In this document: positions 43,115-56,000 of the stretch, in pieces
Layout of the letters: each line of letters opens with the position of its first letter
Position numbering within the stretch: position 1 is the first letter of the stretch
NCBI RefSeq assembly: GCF_021018805.1
Contig: NC_086254.1
Span: forward strand, 3,459,001-3,523,000
DNA from: Prinia subflava
Lineage: Eukaryota > Chordata > Aves > Passeriformes > Cisticolidae
DNA: 64,000 bases
Reading direction: 5' to 3'
Notes under the pieces: generated by a model
Seen by the model: the letters and a program-made list of their open reading frames with translations, nothing else
Database searches by the model: none
What the model was told of the DNA's origin: nothing
Position numbers and translations under genes: made by a program

Positions 43115-46100
43115 GCCCAGCTTCAGCCACAGAGTTTATTGTTTAGTAGGAGCTCACCACACCAGCAAGCCAGGACAAGGGGGATGGTACATGAATACAG
43201 ATGTGGGGGAGTTACAGACAGATTTGTACAGCTTTTGTACAGAGGAGGAAAATGAATCAAATAACAAAATAGACATTAGCAGTCAAACCTTCTTTTTTTT
43301 TTTTGTCTTTTTTTTTGTATCATACTAACAAAATCTGATAGCCAAAAAATGACTAAGCTACAAAATTGTAATTGTAATACATACTGTATGGGTAAAAGGT
43401 TATCATCCATTTATACATCTAGTATCATCTTTTTTCTGGTAACTTACAGGAGGCCTATAGGATCTTAGTGTATTAATAACTCCCTACAGATAGTGCTGAG
43501 CTGCTAAAGCTGCTGAATAACGGAGTACTGGAATTTCCATTAAGACTTTTACAGTGTCATTTGCATCGTTTTGTTTAATGGAACCCTTATGCATCTCTAC
43601 TGCAAGTCAGAGGAGCTGCTGGTGGCCGGGGGAGGCAGGAGCTGTAAGGCCTTGGCTGGAGCTTGGCACCAGTCATTCCAAGAGCTGTAACACCCAGGCA
43701 GCTTGGTACTCCCATTCCATGGGGCACCAGCATGGTGCTGCCCCTTGCTCCAGCTCTCTGGATGCTGCAGGAGGGATAAAGTTGACATTCCCAAGCAAGA
43801 CTGATTCTTTTCCCTTTGGTTTTGAGAGTTAGAGGAGAAATCACTCAGTAGTAAGTAGTCTCCATCCCAAAGGCTGTTTTCTCCCTGCATAAGGGCTCAG
43901 CTCTCAGCAGAAAAGCATCACTGACTGTCAGGGCAGTGCCACTGGCTGTGGGGGCTGCTCCCACAGGCGTGGTGCCCGTCCTGCCCTGGGGCCCAGGCTC
44001 CAGCAGCACGGCCCCTCCTGCTCCCCACCCTGCACCGCGGCTCTGGGACAGGACGCTCAGGACCCATCTCCAGATGGAAAACCAGCATGGCCTTCTCAGG
44101 CTGGGAGAAAGGCTGGGGCAAGCACAGCCCTCCCTTACCAGCTCCCGGGGACCGAGGTAAGAGCAAGGCTGAAGCCAAAGGGGGAGTGAAGGCACAAACA
44201 GGAACCAGCCTGGATCAACAACAGGACAAGGGTGCACCACTGCTCCAGTGCCCCCGAACGCTCTCCCAGAGAACCAAGCCAGTAAGACCAAGTATCATCA
44301 AGTACTTTATACACCACCACATAGGTAAAAATAGCACTTAAACTTACAAATAAATAGAGGGTCTGGGGAATCTCCCCCTTGTCCTTTCCATGTTTGTCCC
44401 TAGTGTGGTCTTTTACCACCTCAGAAAGGCAGCTGGGGCCCTGGGGAAGCCTGTGCTAATTTTGGAGAGGGAGAAGTGAGTGAGTCCAACCCCTCCTGGC
44501 CCCTTACACAGGGCTGAGCTGAAGCCCACATGAGCACACTCCAGCACATCCTGTTGGCATTGTGGATCCTGTTTGGGAGCAGCTCCCATGGACCTGCACC
44601 CCAGTGGGCGAGGGGCTGGAACACAGTGACCACACAGCCTGCACAGAGAGCCAAGCAGTGCCAACAAGCTCCTGGCTGATCCTCAGGGACCAGCAGTCAT
44701 TTACAGCCAGACAAAAACCATGCACTGACACTGAACCTGGTCTGAACCCATCTGATCCTGTTCTGCATTATCTCCCAAGCTGAATGGGAAAAGCCACAGG
44801 TCTGAGCTGCTCTCAGAGGATGTCCCTGGGAAGAGGCAGGAGCCAGAGACTCTTCCAGCCTGACAACTTTAGATCTGATCAACAGAACCAAATACATGGT
44901 CCCCATAACCCAGGAGATCCCACTCTGTACAGAGCCAAAGGGAGCTGTAAAACACAGGTATCTGCTGTGGGTGAAGGCAGCGGGTCACAAGTCACTATAA
45001 GACCCATAACAGAAAATAAGTTACAAACCAGAACAGGGCCTCCCTCTTTCAGGTGCCCAGAAAGCCCAGGGAAGCCCACGGGGCCTGCAGACATGACTTC
45101 AGAGACTATCCTGCCAACAAGAGCATTTTGGGAAACATCAGCCCTAAATTCTTAAAAACAGCAGTGAGGTATTCACTATTGAGGGCTGTAACAAACAAAA
45201 TCTCCCTCTGGGACTTTCAAAAATCACTTGGATGAATACTCAACCAGGAGGGTTTTGGAAACCACTCCTACAATCCCTTGGGAAACTCCCAGAGCTAGGC
45301 AGAGATGTGGCAACCTTCCTGGTGATTAGTAAGAGCTGAAGAGACACTTGTACAAGGCAGGATGGAATCCTACATGAATTATTTCCAGCCAGTTTGATCC
45401 CACACTCTGCCTCCTCCTACCATGTGCAGATTTCTGCTGTGACTCCTGACCTGCTTTACTCCCCTGAAGTGCCCTTCCTCTCCCTTCCTCTGAAGGACAG
45501 GAGATCACCAATCCTGCATCAGGTGAGAAGGGTCAAGTGTTCAGTGTCACCTCCTCATGGCAAGACTGCAGCCATGAAGCTCAGGTCTTGCCCAGGCTGC
45601 TTCTGGCAGCTCATGAAGAGGAAGTGACACAACTTTGTGTGAAATCAGGGCAAAAAGCAAGAGAGCTGCTGTGGCATCATGTTCACCTGCTGGGGTCTGG
45701 CTCAGATCTCCTCTCCCATCTTGTCCTTTCACAGATGCCCCATCATAGCACAAAAGCTCATGGAGACTGGGGGAGCTGGGCACCAACTGGGAGAAACCTG
45801 GAAAAATATTGCTGTGACTGTTCCCTGTGCTACTGAAGAGTGAACCTGAGCTGGGCTCTTCCACACCTTTAAGAGCATTTTGTCACCTTTCCCTGCCCTA
45901 ATATTGCTTGGGAGCTGTGGTGCAAACTTACAGTAAAGCCTTGGGAAGAAGGAACAAGATCCTCTGCTGGTACAGACACAAGAGCTGAGTGGGCTCTGCT
46001 CCAAATACACTCAGGTCATGCACAGAGGATTGCTGAAGCCACCAAGGCTCACAGCAGCACCTTCACCTCATCCCTTCCGGGCAGCAGGGGATGAGCATCA

Positions 46101-47095
46101 CACTGAAGAACCAAGGACAGCTCTGGAAAGCACCAGGCAATCACAGTTAGCTGTTAAATTAAACAGGTAAGGGGGGAAGCATTTGCTCAATGCACCTCCC
46201 CACACTGACTGCCCCCAGCACGGAGCTCCGAGGCCAGGATGCTGAGATGCAGCATCTGTGGAGTCCTGAGTTCAAAAGAGACCCAATGAACCCCCCAGGA
46301 GTGAGGGGGACCGAGCTGGCTGTGGCACAGGACTCCAGCAGGCCTGCTCAGAGATCCCACTGCAGGAGGAAAGGCCAACTACACCCAGGCAAGGTGGGCC
46401 TGACCCCAAACCTGGAGCCACCACAGCTTCTTCCCCAAATGGCAGGGGAGCAGAAACAAAATAAATATCCCTCTGAAACTGGATTATTTCCCATGACATG
46501 CTATAATACAAGAACAAGTGCAGCCTCCGCTCTAAAACAGTGATGTCTTCCACACAGGGAGAAGGGGAACATGTCCCCAAACCTCCCATCACCAGCCCAG
46601 CAGGTTTCACTCACTTGTGCAGGTCCTCAGGACACCAGGGTGTGTGGGAGGGAAGGACAGACCCCGTGGGAAGGGTGCAGCCTATGGGCACCTGCTTTGA
46701 ACACCACAGACAAATCCCTTTGCAGCTCCTGTGGGGTTACTGGGACCTGCTGACACTTCAGCCACAGGTCAGGGCAGCTGTCATCCAAACCACGTCAGCT
46801 GGTGGGACAAGGGCAGCTCAAACAATACAAATTCCACAGTCAAAACCAATACAAGTAAGAAACCAAACCCAGAGAGGTCTTTCTGCTCCCTCCTGGAACA
46901 ATGGCTGTCTTGGAAAACTGGACTCTGGGATTGTCCTGATTACATCAGTTAGTACATTATAAACATTGTCCTGCTTTAAAGTGAAAATACTGTGTGTGGT
47001 CTTCTGGAGGTGCTAAAGCCAGATGTGGTGTTTTTTTCCTGACTGTGCAGAGGAGCTGATACTGGCGTGAAATGATCCTTTTCACCTCTTCTCTA
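43115..47095 (-). other. CLIP2: Probable CLIP2 3'UTR (about 4 kb)
   Basis: No other gene is recognisable between the CLIP2 stop codon and the AATAAA at 43,135-43,140. The stretch has UTR-like composition and no splice-consistent exons. The length is inferred; internal polyA sites are possible. Confidence 0.5.
43135..43140 (-). terminator. CLIP2: Candidate CLIP2 polyadenylation signal
   Basis: AATAAA on the minus strand in 'acaataaactctgtgg', followed 30-60 nt on by a GU-rich element (gggttgggtgttcagggtgttc), the normal layout of a cleavage site. Confidence 0.6.
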
Positions 47096-50000
47096 TCAGA
47101 GCTTCTCCTAGAAGAAAACAGATCTTGGTTAGGCAAAATGAGGACAAGCACAGAGGCTTTTTTTGGAAGAGGCATGGAATAGAATGCCCACTGCTTTGCC
47201 CAGTGTGGGTAGATGAAGTCTGCTGTGGGAGGCCAGCACAGCATGTCCCACAGATGCCACCCATGCAAAGGGGACAGCAGAGATCTGAGGCTGAGCAGGT
47301 TCTGGCAAGTTCTGCCAGGAGAAATGTCACACAGACTGACCCAGGAGAGTGGGAATAATCCCCCTCTGCACTGCACCTCGGTGTGCCCCTCACACCAACA
47401 CCTTCCCCATGGCTTCAAGGGGTTTCTAGAGAGGTTCCCACCACACTTGGGAACTGGAGATGTGCAAAGCCTCTTGCCTTTGCTGTGGGAATGATACAGT
47501 CAATTCTGTTCTGAATTCAGAATCAGTTCTGTGCTGGCAGAACTGCCCCTTCCAAGTGCTGGCCCCACCACAGCAGGCAGGAAACCACACGAAGCAGACA
47601 CTGTTTTAAACAGCATTCTGCTCATAACTTACCTCTTGCTTGTGGGGTTTATCCTGCTGGTGAATCCCATTAGCAGACCCAGAATTTCCAACAGTCTGCA
47701 AGGGAAAACAGAAAACACTTACTGGAGAGGGACACAGATCCTGGTGGGTTTGCCTGCAAGCACTGAAATTTGGCAAGACTGCCCTGTCCTTCCTCAGCTG
47801 CTCACTCCACACAAGGAAAAAGGGATGCAAAAACCCCACCCCACTTCTGGCAAGAACCTGCCTGCCCTCTGCACCCTGGCTCAATCCCCACGTGCCAGAC
47901 TGGATCCCTCCCAGCTACCAAACATCCCCCAGCTCCTTATGGACACAGACCCACTGTTCAACCAATTCTTAAATACCAAACCCCAAATCCAGCCAGGGCA
48001 GTGTAAGCTGCAAAGCACTGAACAGCCAGCACTGAAAAGGACATTTGCCCTTCCCCATTTCCCATCTCTGGGGATGAGTCTGGCAACCAGGACAGGCTGT
48101 TGTGTCTTTAGAAAGCACAAGAACTTTCAGACATTTATAATGTTTCTCTAACAATAAGAGTAATAAATAAAAAATAAAAGGTAAAGAGTAGTACAGAGCC
48201 CTTCAGCTTTCCAATGATAATAGAGCCAGCACAAGCAAGAGAAGAAGGCTGCAGCCTGAAGCCCCAGCATTCCCAAAGGGCCTTGGCAATCAGAGTCACA
48301 TTTGCTGGTGAACTGCTGATGGCATTATGGGGAGACAAGACTGCAGGGTTGGAGTCCCAGTTCTCATCCTCAAAGGTGCAGAATCAACCCCACTGGACAG
48401 AGGTTTAGTTTGATCATGAAAACCAGGCAGAAATTCAAAGTAAGCTCTGATAAGAGACTGAGGTGTTTGCCAGGCAGTGGATCCTGGCTGGATGGCAAGA
48501 ACAGTGCTGCTGCCAGGGCTCAGCATCCCCCACCACAGGCAGTTACCTGCCTGCAGCTCACCCAACCTGGGCACTGACCAGACTATCAAAAATCAGGCTT
48601 GAAGTCTGGGCTCAGAACATGGACACAATAACAGAGTGGTGCAATTTGCTTGAAATTAAATAAAAAGGCCCCCAGAGGAATCGCTGAAACTCTTCAAGAA
48701 AACATCTGAGTGCCAATCCTTGTTTTTTCCTGCAAGGCTGTGGGTCAGGCATCTCCCAACACAAGGAGAAGGCAAAGATTTTCCTTCTGCCAAGGCAGAT
48801 ACCTGGACAACAGCTGCTCCCACAGAGAGGAGACAGGAGGCTGGAAGGTGGTGCAGAATGAGTTACAGTGGGCCTGTGGCTTCTGGGGAAGAAAACCATC
48901 AGTTCCCTGACTATTGCAGCAGGATTTGTTTGGCAATGTCCTCAGCCTGAAAGCCCGTGGTTAAGAGTTCTCCTTCACAAGGGGAAAGGTGAACAGATTT
49001 CAAACCAAAACTAGGAAGCTTTGATCCACACTTCCTTGTAAGCAGCACTTTAAAAACCTGAAATCAATAGAAACTTGAAGCCTGCCTTCTCAGTAATCCT
49101 TTGCACCTTGGACTGCAGCTGAAGACATAATGCTATTCTGTCACATCTCTACATTTTCTTAAGCATGAGTATATCAAACTAATACCAGGGATATCTTAGC
49201 TGACCTCGTAAGGTTTGTTCCACTTCACTTCAGGTAAGATTAGTTATTTTCTAGAACTGGGGAAGAAATATTTACCACCTGCACAGCTCCTGGAGATGGG
49301 AATGAGAAAAGGGAAGATCCCCCTTTCTCAAGAGACTGTGCATTAAAGCAAACAGAGAATAACTTTCCCCTCCTGTAGCTGCCAAGAGATGAGGCTGTTG
49401 TGATGCATTTGCATCTGACACACAGAATTACAGCAGCAGTCACTCTGGAGGTACTGACAGGATTATAACACATCCTGGATTGCCACAAACATGTCATCAC
49501 AACCCCGTCAGTGCTGGCAGATGCTGCACTGCAGGATGCAGAGACTTGTGTGCAACACACAGATGTTCAGTGAGGCAGCAGATCTTCCAGGGCTGCAGTT
49601 TTTACCTTGCACCCTCCTGACCACCTCCATGCCCACAGCACTGCAATGCAAACAGTGTTTGGTGCATCCAAAAGAGACTGTCATGAGAGGATAAGGCTTG
49701 AAACCCTCCAGATTACCTAACACAGCATGTCTGCATCTGCATCATGGAAAAAAAGCTCTCTGCCTGTTCTCTGTATGGTGGTTTGTTCTGTACTACCCTA
49801 AGGTGTCGGCTTGAATGCCAGTTTTAACTCATTATTGCAAGAGAAAGGCATTTTTCAGCTGAGAATTTAAGTGAGTGAGTACAAGAGAAATAATGGTGCA
49901 CCTGAGCTCCAAAGGCCACTGCCTGTTTGCAGACCCAGGAGAAAACACAGCTAGAAGAACATTCAAGGACACAAAGCACAAAGCTTGGCACAAAGGGGCA

Positions 50001-53000
50001 GGTCACTCTGCAGGGGAATCAGTCAGGGTGAGACTCCACAGGTATGAGATGGAAAAGCCAAGGGTTGAGAGTCAAGCTGTTTGTACCCTTCAGTTTCACA
50101 AAGAAGGATGTAAGACAGGCAACAGAAGCAGCTTTTCTTTAGTTAGAACAAACAAAGGGAGATCAGAGTTGGGGGGAGAGACAGAAACTGGAGTGGGAAC
50201 ATTCACAGTCCATCAGCAAACTCACATCAGACACCAAGGCAGTAAGAGAGCTGGCAAGAGAAATGGAAAGCATTTCCCCAGAGTCACCTGCAAAGCTTCT
50301 GCTTAGGGACGCACAGATAAACCTCCCACAGAAGAGGGGTGCCAGAAAAACCTCAACCTCCATGTTAGGAACACATGCAGCCAGGTAATACTGTACACAT
50401 AAAGAACAGTTACTCACAGTGCAGCTTCCCCAAAGCCCATGTTTAGCAATCATTCCCTGGAGCACACAGGGAGCTGATTACCAGCTAGCAGGGCTTTACA
50501 GCATCAGGCTACATCTGACAGGACAAGGCCTTGTCAGGTTGTTCCCAGCTGATGGCATCACCCCCTGAGCACGGGGCGAGATCCCAGGGGACTGATGAGG
50601 GACAAACCCCCTGTTTGCTGGTGCTCTACCTGTGTTTTCTCAGAGGAGAGCCTCATTGCTTCCATGAGCTTCTCCATCTGGTGGCCCTGCTCCAGGGCGT
50701 TGCGCAGCACGTCCTCGGTGCTGACCAGGCGGTGCTGCAGCCGGATCACCTCCGACTCCGAGGAGGGGTCGATCAGGGAGTACCGCCTCTGGTCCATCAC
50801 CGACTTCTCCTTGTCCTTCAGACAGCAAAGGGAAAATGGGAGCGTGTTACAGCTAAACCAACAGCTGCACAAACTCGAGGTAGAAGCCCCCTAACGCCTA
50901 GAACCACGTTGTGATTTCAGCAGCAGACAGGGGCAGAGCTGGCATTGAGCCACCAGAGGCAGCTCCCGTTTGTTCTCAGCAGTTCAAATCAATTATTTAC
51001 ATCTCAACCACTGGAGGACGCTGAAGTACACGGGAATGTGAGGACGCTGCTTATTCCTGGATCAGAGAATATGTAAAACACGTGGGGTAGCTGAAGGACC
51101 TTCAGTTTCTCCCACAAAATGTATCCCTGTTTAGCCATGGATCTAAAACCTGTGGGGACACAACAACACTGGAGAGGGACACAGCAGTCTCCAGCTTCCT
51201 CAGGAGGGGAAGCAGAGAGGCACACACTGATCTCTGCTCTCTGTGAGCAGGAACAGGACCCAGGAATGGCTGGAGCTGTGTCAGGGAAGGTCTAGGCTGG
51301 ATATCAGGGGAAGGTTCTTCCCCCAGAGGGTGGTGGGCACTGCCCAGGCTCCCCAGGGAATGGGCATGGCCCCGAGGCTGCCAGAGCTCCAGGGGCATTT
51401 GGACAATGCTCCCAGGCACGTGGGATTGTTGGGGTGTCCTGAGCAGGGCCAGGAGTTGGACTTGATGATCCTTGTGGCCTTTCCAACTCAGGATATTCTG
51501 TGGCTATATGACACATGGATATCTTTGCTCCTTAATGAGGTGCTGCTAAGCCAGGCCACAGCTCAGTCCTTGTCAAGAGAATTCCCATCAGATGCTCAGC
51601 AGCACAAAAGAAAACACAAAGACCTGGAGCAAGAAGAGTGAAGGGCTCAGGCCCTCCTGCAATCCCTCAGCAGTACAGAGCCCTGGCCACGCCCAGGAGG
51701 GGTTTCAGTGCCCTCACCAGCACAACCAGTTTCTCTCGAAGGCCCTTGATGTCGTCTTTGAGCTTCTGCTCCTTGAGGCGCCACTCGGCTTTGTGCACCT
51801 CCCGGCTGAGGTCCCGCTCCGGCCCCGGCGAGTGCCGGTTCGCCTCCAGCAGCAGCGCCCGCAGCTCGTTCAGGCTCCTGCAAGCAGCACCCAGAGATGA
51901 GGACATTCCCAGAGCCCACTGCAGTCCTGCTCTGCTCCCTCCCACCTTTGCTACAGACCCAAAGAAAGGCCAGTGAGCAAATCTGACCAGCTCCCACCAC
52001 TCTTTTCTTGTCCCACTCTGCCAGCTCTGAGATTTGGACCTGCACAGGCACTGCTGGGAGCAGGGCACAGCCAGCCTGGCTGCCTTGGAGATGGCTTCAT
52101 TCAGCAGGGAACTGAGCTGTCCTGCAGCTCCTGGCAAGCAGTGAAAGGGCAGTGCCTCTTGAGAATTCCCAGCCTCTAACTCTAACCAAATTCACACATC
52201 AGCATCTCTAAAGAACAGGAAAGCTGTGGGCTGGATTTCAACAGTGCAACCCTACATTTCTTCTGGTGGTGGACTGCAGGAGGGAACATGAATATACACA
52301 GAGCCCCTCCGTCTCCAGCTCTGTCCTGCACACAAACCTTTCCTTCTTGAGCAGCTCCTGGCTGATCAGGACCAGTTGCCCTGAGGCATCGTGTGTTTTC
52401 TTGGTCAAAGCTTCCAGTTCTCCTTCCAACCTCTTCTTTTCTTTAAACACCGAGTCAGCCTTCTTTTCTGCTGTTTTGCATTTGTTTTCCAAAGCTATGA
52501 GAAGCAGAGGATTCAGGGGAAGAAAGGTCAATTAGTCCTTTACTTATATTCCTGCTTTTTGCCTTTTCCCAGCTCCTACTCCTAAAAGAACAGACCTGAT
52601 TAGCTCTTGACTGGCTGTAGTTAAGGGGAGATCTTGGAAACAACACACCCAGCTCGACTGACTTCTGCCTCATGAGCTTTACACAGAAACAAGCCCAAAC
52701 CCTCCCTCACAGGCACAAATATCTTCTGCAGTTTGTATTCAATTCCTGAATTAATTTTTACCAGCAATAGCCATTCAAAACCCAGCAGCATCATGTTTTA
52801 CATTAGCCTGTTTCAGCTCTGGGCTCTTGTCCAACACCAGTGCACAGGACAAGCAGGGAAACATTTCATTCCCACCAACACTGGATTAGGGAAACTTACC
52901 ACTTACTTGGGCCCTTAGAGTTTCAGTCTGGGTCACCAGGGATGACACCTCCTTGTCTCTTTTACTCAGCTTGTCTTGGAGGTCTGTGGGGGGATGAAAA

Positions 53001-56000
53001 GCCAAGGATTAGAGGGTTGGAAAAAGCTTTGTGCAAACTGGAAGGTGTCAGGTGCAGAGTGTGGCTCAGGGTGCAGTGGCACCATGGGGTACAGTCCAGC
53101 TGGCAGAGAAGCAGCAGCAGCCACTGCACCTCACCACACCTGCAGGTGGGATGTACACTGGGAGGTCATATCAGACAGGGCTAAGAAAGCAACCACAAAG
53201 GAGAAGGGGGGAAAAGCAGTAAAACATTAATTTAAAAAACCCAAAGGAGTTTTTAGCACATTTCCTTGTGTCACCTCCTAGAGTGGAAGGCAGAGACTGT
53301 TTCAAAAGACATGTTTTCTGGAACTGATGTATTTCCATGTTCAGAGCTGTAGATCTGAAGTCTGATGCTTTTGTGGTTCAAATGTGACCTGGCTGTTTTC
53401 AGTACATCTTTCCTGGCTTTATTCAGTGTGGAGACAATGCACACGTGCCCTGAGTGGCCATTTAGAGCAGCAGTTGCTGGGTCCAGTTAAGCTCTGCCAT
53501 CACTGGGCAGGATTTACCTGTCAATCAGCAAACAACTTGGTGTAGAAACATAGAACAGTTTGTTTTGGAAAGGAAATTAAAGATTATCTTGATCCACACC
53601 CCTGCCATGGGCAGGGACATCTTCCACTATCCCAGGTTGCTCCAAGCCCTGTCCAGCCTGGCCCTGGACGCTTCCATGGGTGGGAATCATGAATGTGTTC
53701 TACATAATCCCAGATCTGCAAAGGCAGATGAGGCTTATGGACAATGCCTGGCTAGCACTGAGGGCAATGGAAACAGGACAAAATACTTCTGAATCCAGCT
53801 CTGCTATTGCTCAGACTCAGTGTTACAGCTCTGTGAGGGGGCTGAGTGCAGTTCAAGTTGAAATACACTTTATACTAAAGTTTTCCTCAGTAGGTTTCAC
53901 ATTTTGTTAAAAGGATGGATTTGATTTATAGTAAGCTTAATAAAAATAACTGTCATTATTTGAAGCCAGTCACATTAGTATCTACCATTATCACTCCTCT
54001 CCTGTGAGCAAATATAATTTAATGTCAGAATTTTACCTGCTGTAAAAATCAGTGATGATATGGAAATGCACCTATTTCCCCAGATCTGTCTCCAACCTGC
54101 ACCATCAGCATGGAGAGTATCTGACACAGGTAGAAACATCCACCCCTGCATATGCTCAGCTTGATTAGAAGGAAAAAAACCAGAGCCAGACAACAAATGT
54201 CATCCAGCAAATTTTAACAGATGAAATGTCTTCCTAAACCCCTGCCATGCAGCCATCCCTGCAAGAGCAGAAAGTCAGGAGAAGAGAAAGAACAGGGTAA
54301 AAATAATAGCTTCATACCTTCCATAGTCTGCTTCATCTTTATCTTTTCTTCTGAAATATCATTTGTCTCAATCATCTGGAATAAATGTAAAATATAAGCT
54401 ATAAACCAACCCTTTGCCCAAAGATTCAAAGCAGAAGTTAACAACCACAAAGGCCCACCCAAAGCAGAAGGTATCCCATGTCTGGATGTTTTACATCCTT
54501 CCCAAGAGGGAAATAAAGGCTTTTCTGAGGAGCCCCTTGTCCAGCTGGGTACTGCTGAGGCTGACCAGAGTGCCCCAACAACCCACAGCTGAGCACAACA
54601 GCAGGGAGGGGGCAGAGCTCAAGGTTTCCCCACAAGTTGTGGTTCCAGCTCTGCACACACAGAGGGATGGAAGAGCTGCTGGCCCTGGGACAGGGCAGCT
54701 CTGGTCAATCACAGCAAAAACACCCAACTGCAAGTGGATATCCACCTACCAGTCAAGTTCCTCAACTTCTGTAGAACCTAGCTGTGCCCAAAGTTATAAA
54801 AACACTGATAAAACAATAATTTATTAGAAAATTAATGCATTCATAAAAATAATAACAAGTAAATGCCAGGTCCATACAGGGGATTCTGCTTTTCTCTTTT
54901 CTATATTGCAATGAAAAGCCAGACACTACAGAGCTCTCAATGCCCGGCTTTCTGTGGCAGAGTCCACAACTGAGCCCTTCACACCTCTCCCCATCCAGCA
55001 GCATTTTTTGGGACCTCAGCACATGCCCAGAGCCAGCAGCTGCTGTGGCCACCACAGTGAGGAGCCCCAGGTCAGTTCTCTGAAGTTTGGGCTGTGGGAC
55101 AAGTCAAACAAAAGCATGAGCATCCCCAGAGGAGAAATATGTTTCCTGATTTACTTTTGGTATGGAAAACACTATTTAACTACTCCTGGGAAGCACAGTA
55201 AGGGTTCTCCCTTGAAGACAGTCTAGGAAAGAATGTCACAAGACACCTTTGCTTATTTAAAATACTTGGACAGTGAATACTGCAGTCACTTTAAATTAAC
55301 TAAGATAATTTCAAATAGAACTTGCCCCATGATACTCAAAGGCTTTCACCCATGCATTTCTTCCCACATTCTCTTGATTTTAATTGACATATAGATGAAA
55401 TAATTATTTCAAGACTTCCCTAGTTCTAATCCAGCATCAATATCCCCCAGAGTCCTTCCCTTTATCTACAGGGCTCTGGAACAAGCCTCCAGCTTCTCCT
55501 TTTCCATTCATTCCTGTTTGAATACTGGCTATAATGTGTTACATGTTGTAATAACAACCCCTTTTTCCCAGGGTCCTGGCTGTACTTATTGTTCCCAACT
55601 GTCCTTACTGAAACATCCTGGAGCAACCCTTCAAACACTGTAAATGCTGGAGATTCCTCCTTGGCCTTTGCCTCTATCATCCTCAGTGTGCCTTTTGCCA
55701 AGGTGTGAAGTCCTGACTTAGACAACACGAAATTCATGGGCTTGACTTTGCTCCCTGGAGGTGCAACTGGTTTCAATGGGGCTCTTCATGTTGGGAAATT
55801 AAACACAGGCATTGAATTCATTTCATTGGCATCTCTGTCTGGAACAGAAACTACATCACCAGTGAAATTTCAACACAGTATTCTTAAAATGTGCACATTT
55901 TACACCTTATTTTAATTTTCTGCATGCCCCCAGGATGTAGATTGGGTTTTCCCTCATTTCTCATGCAAAATCCAAACACAAACAGGGGCCCAGCCCAGAG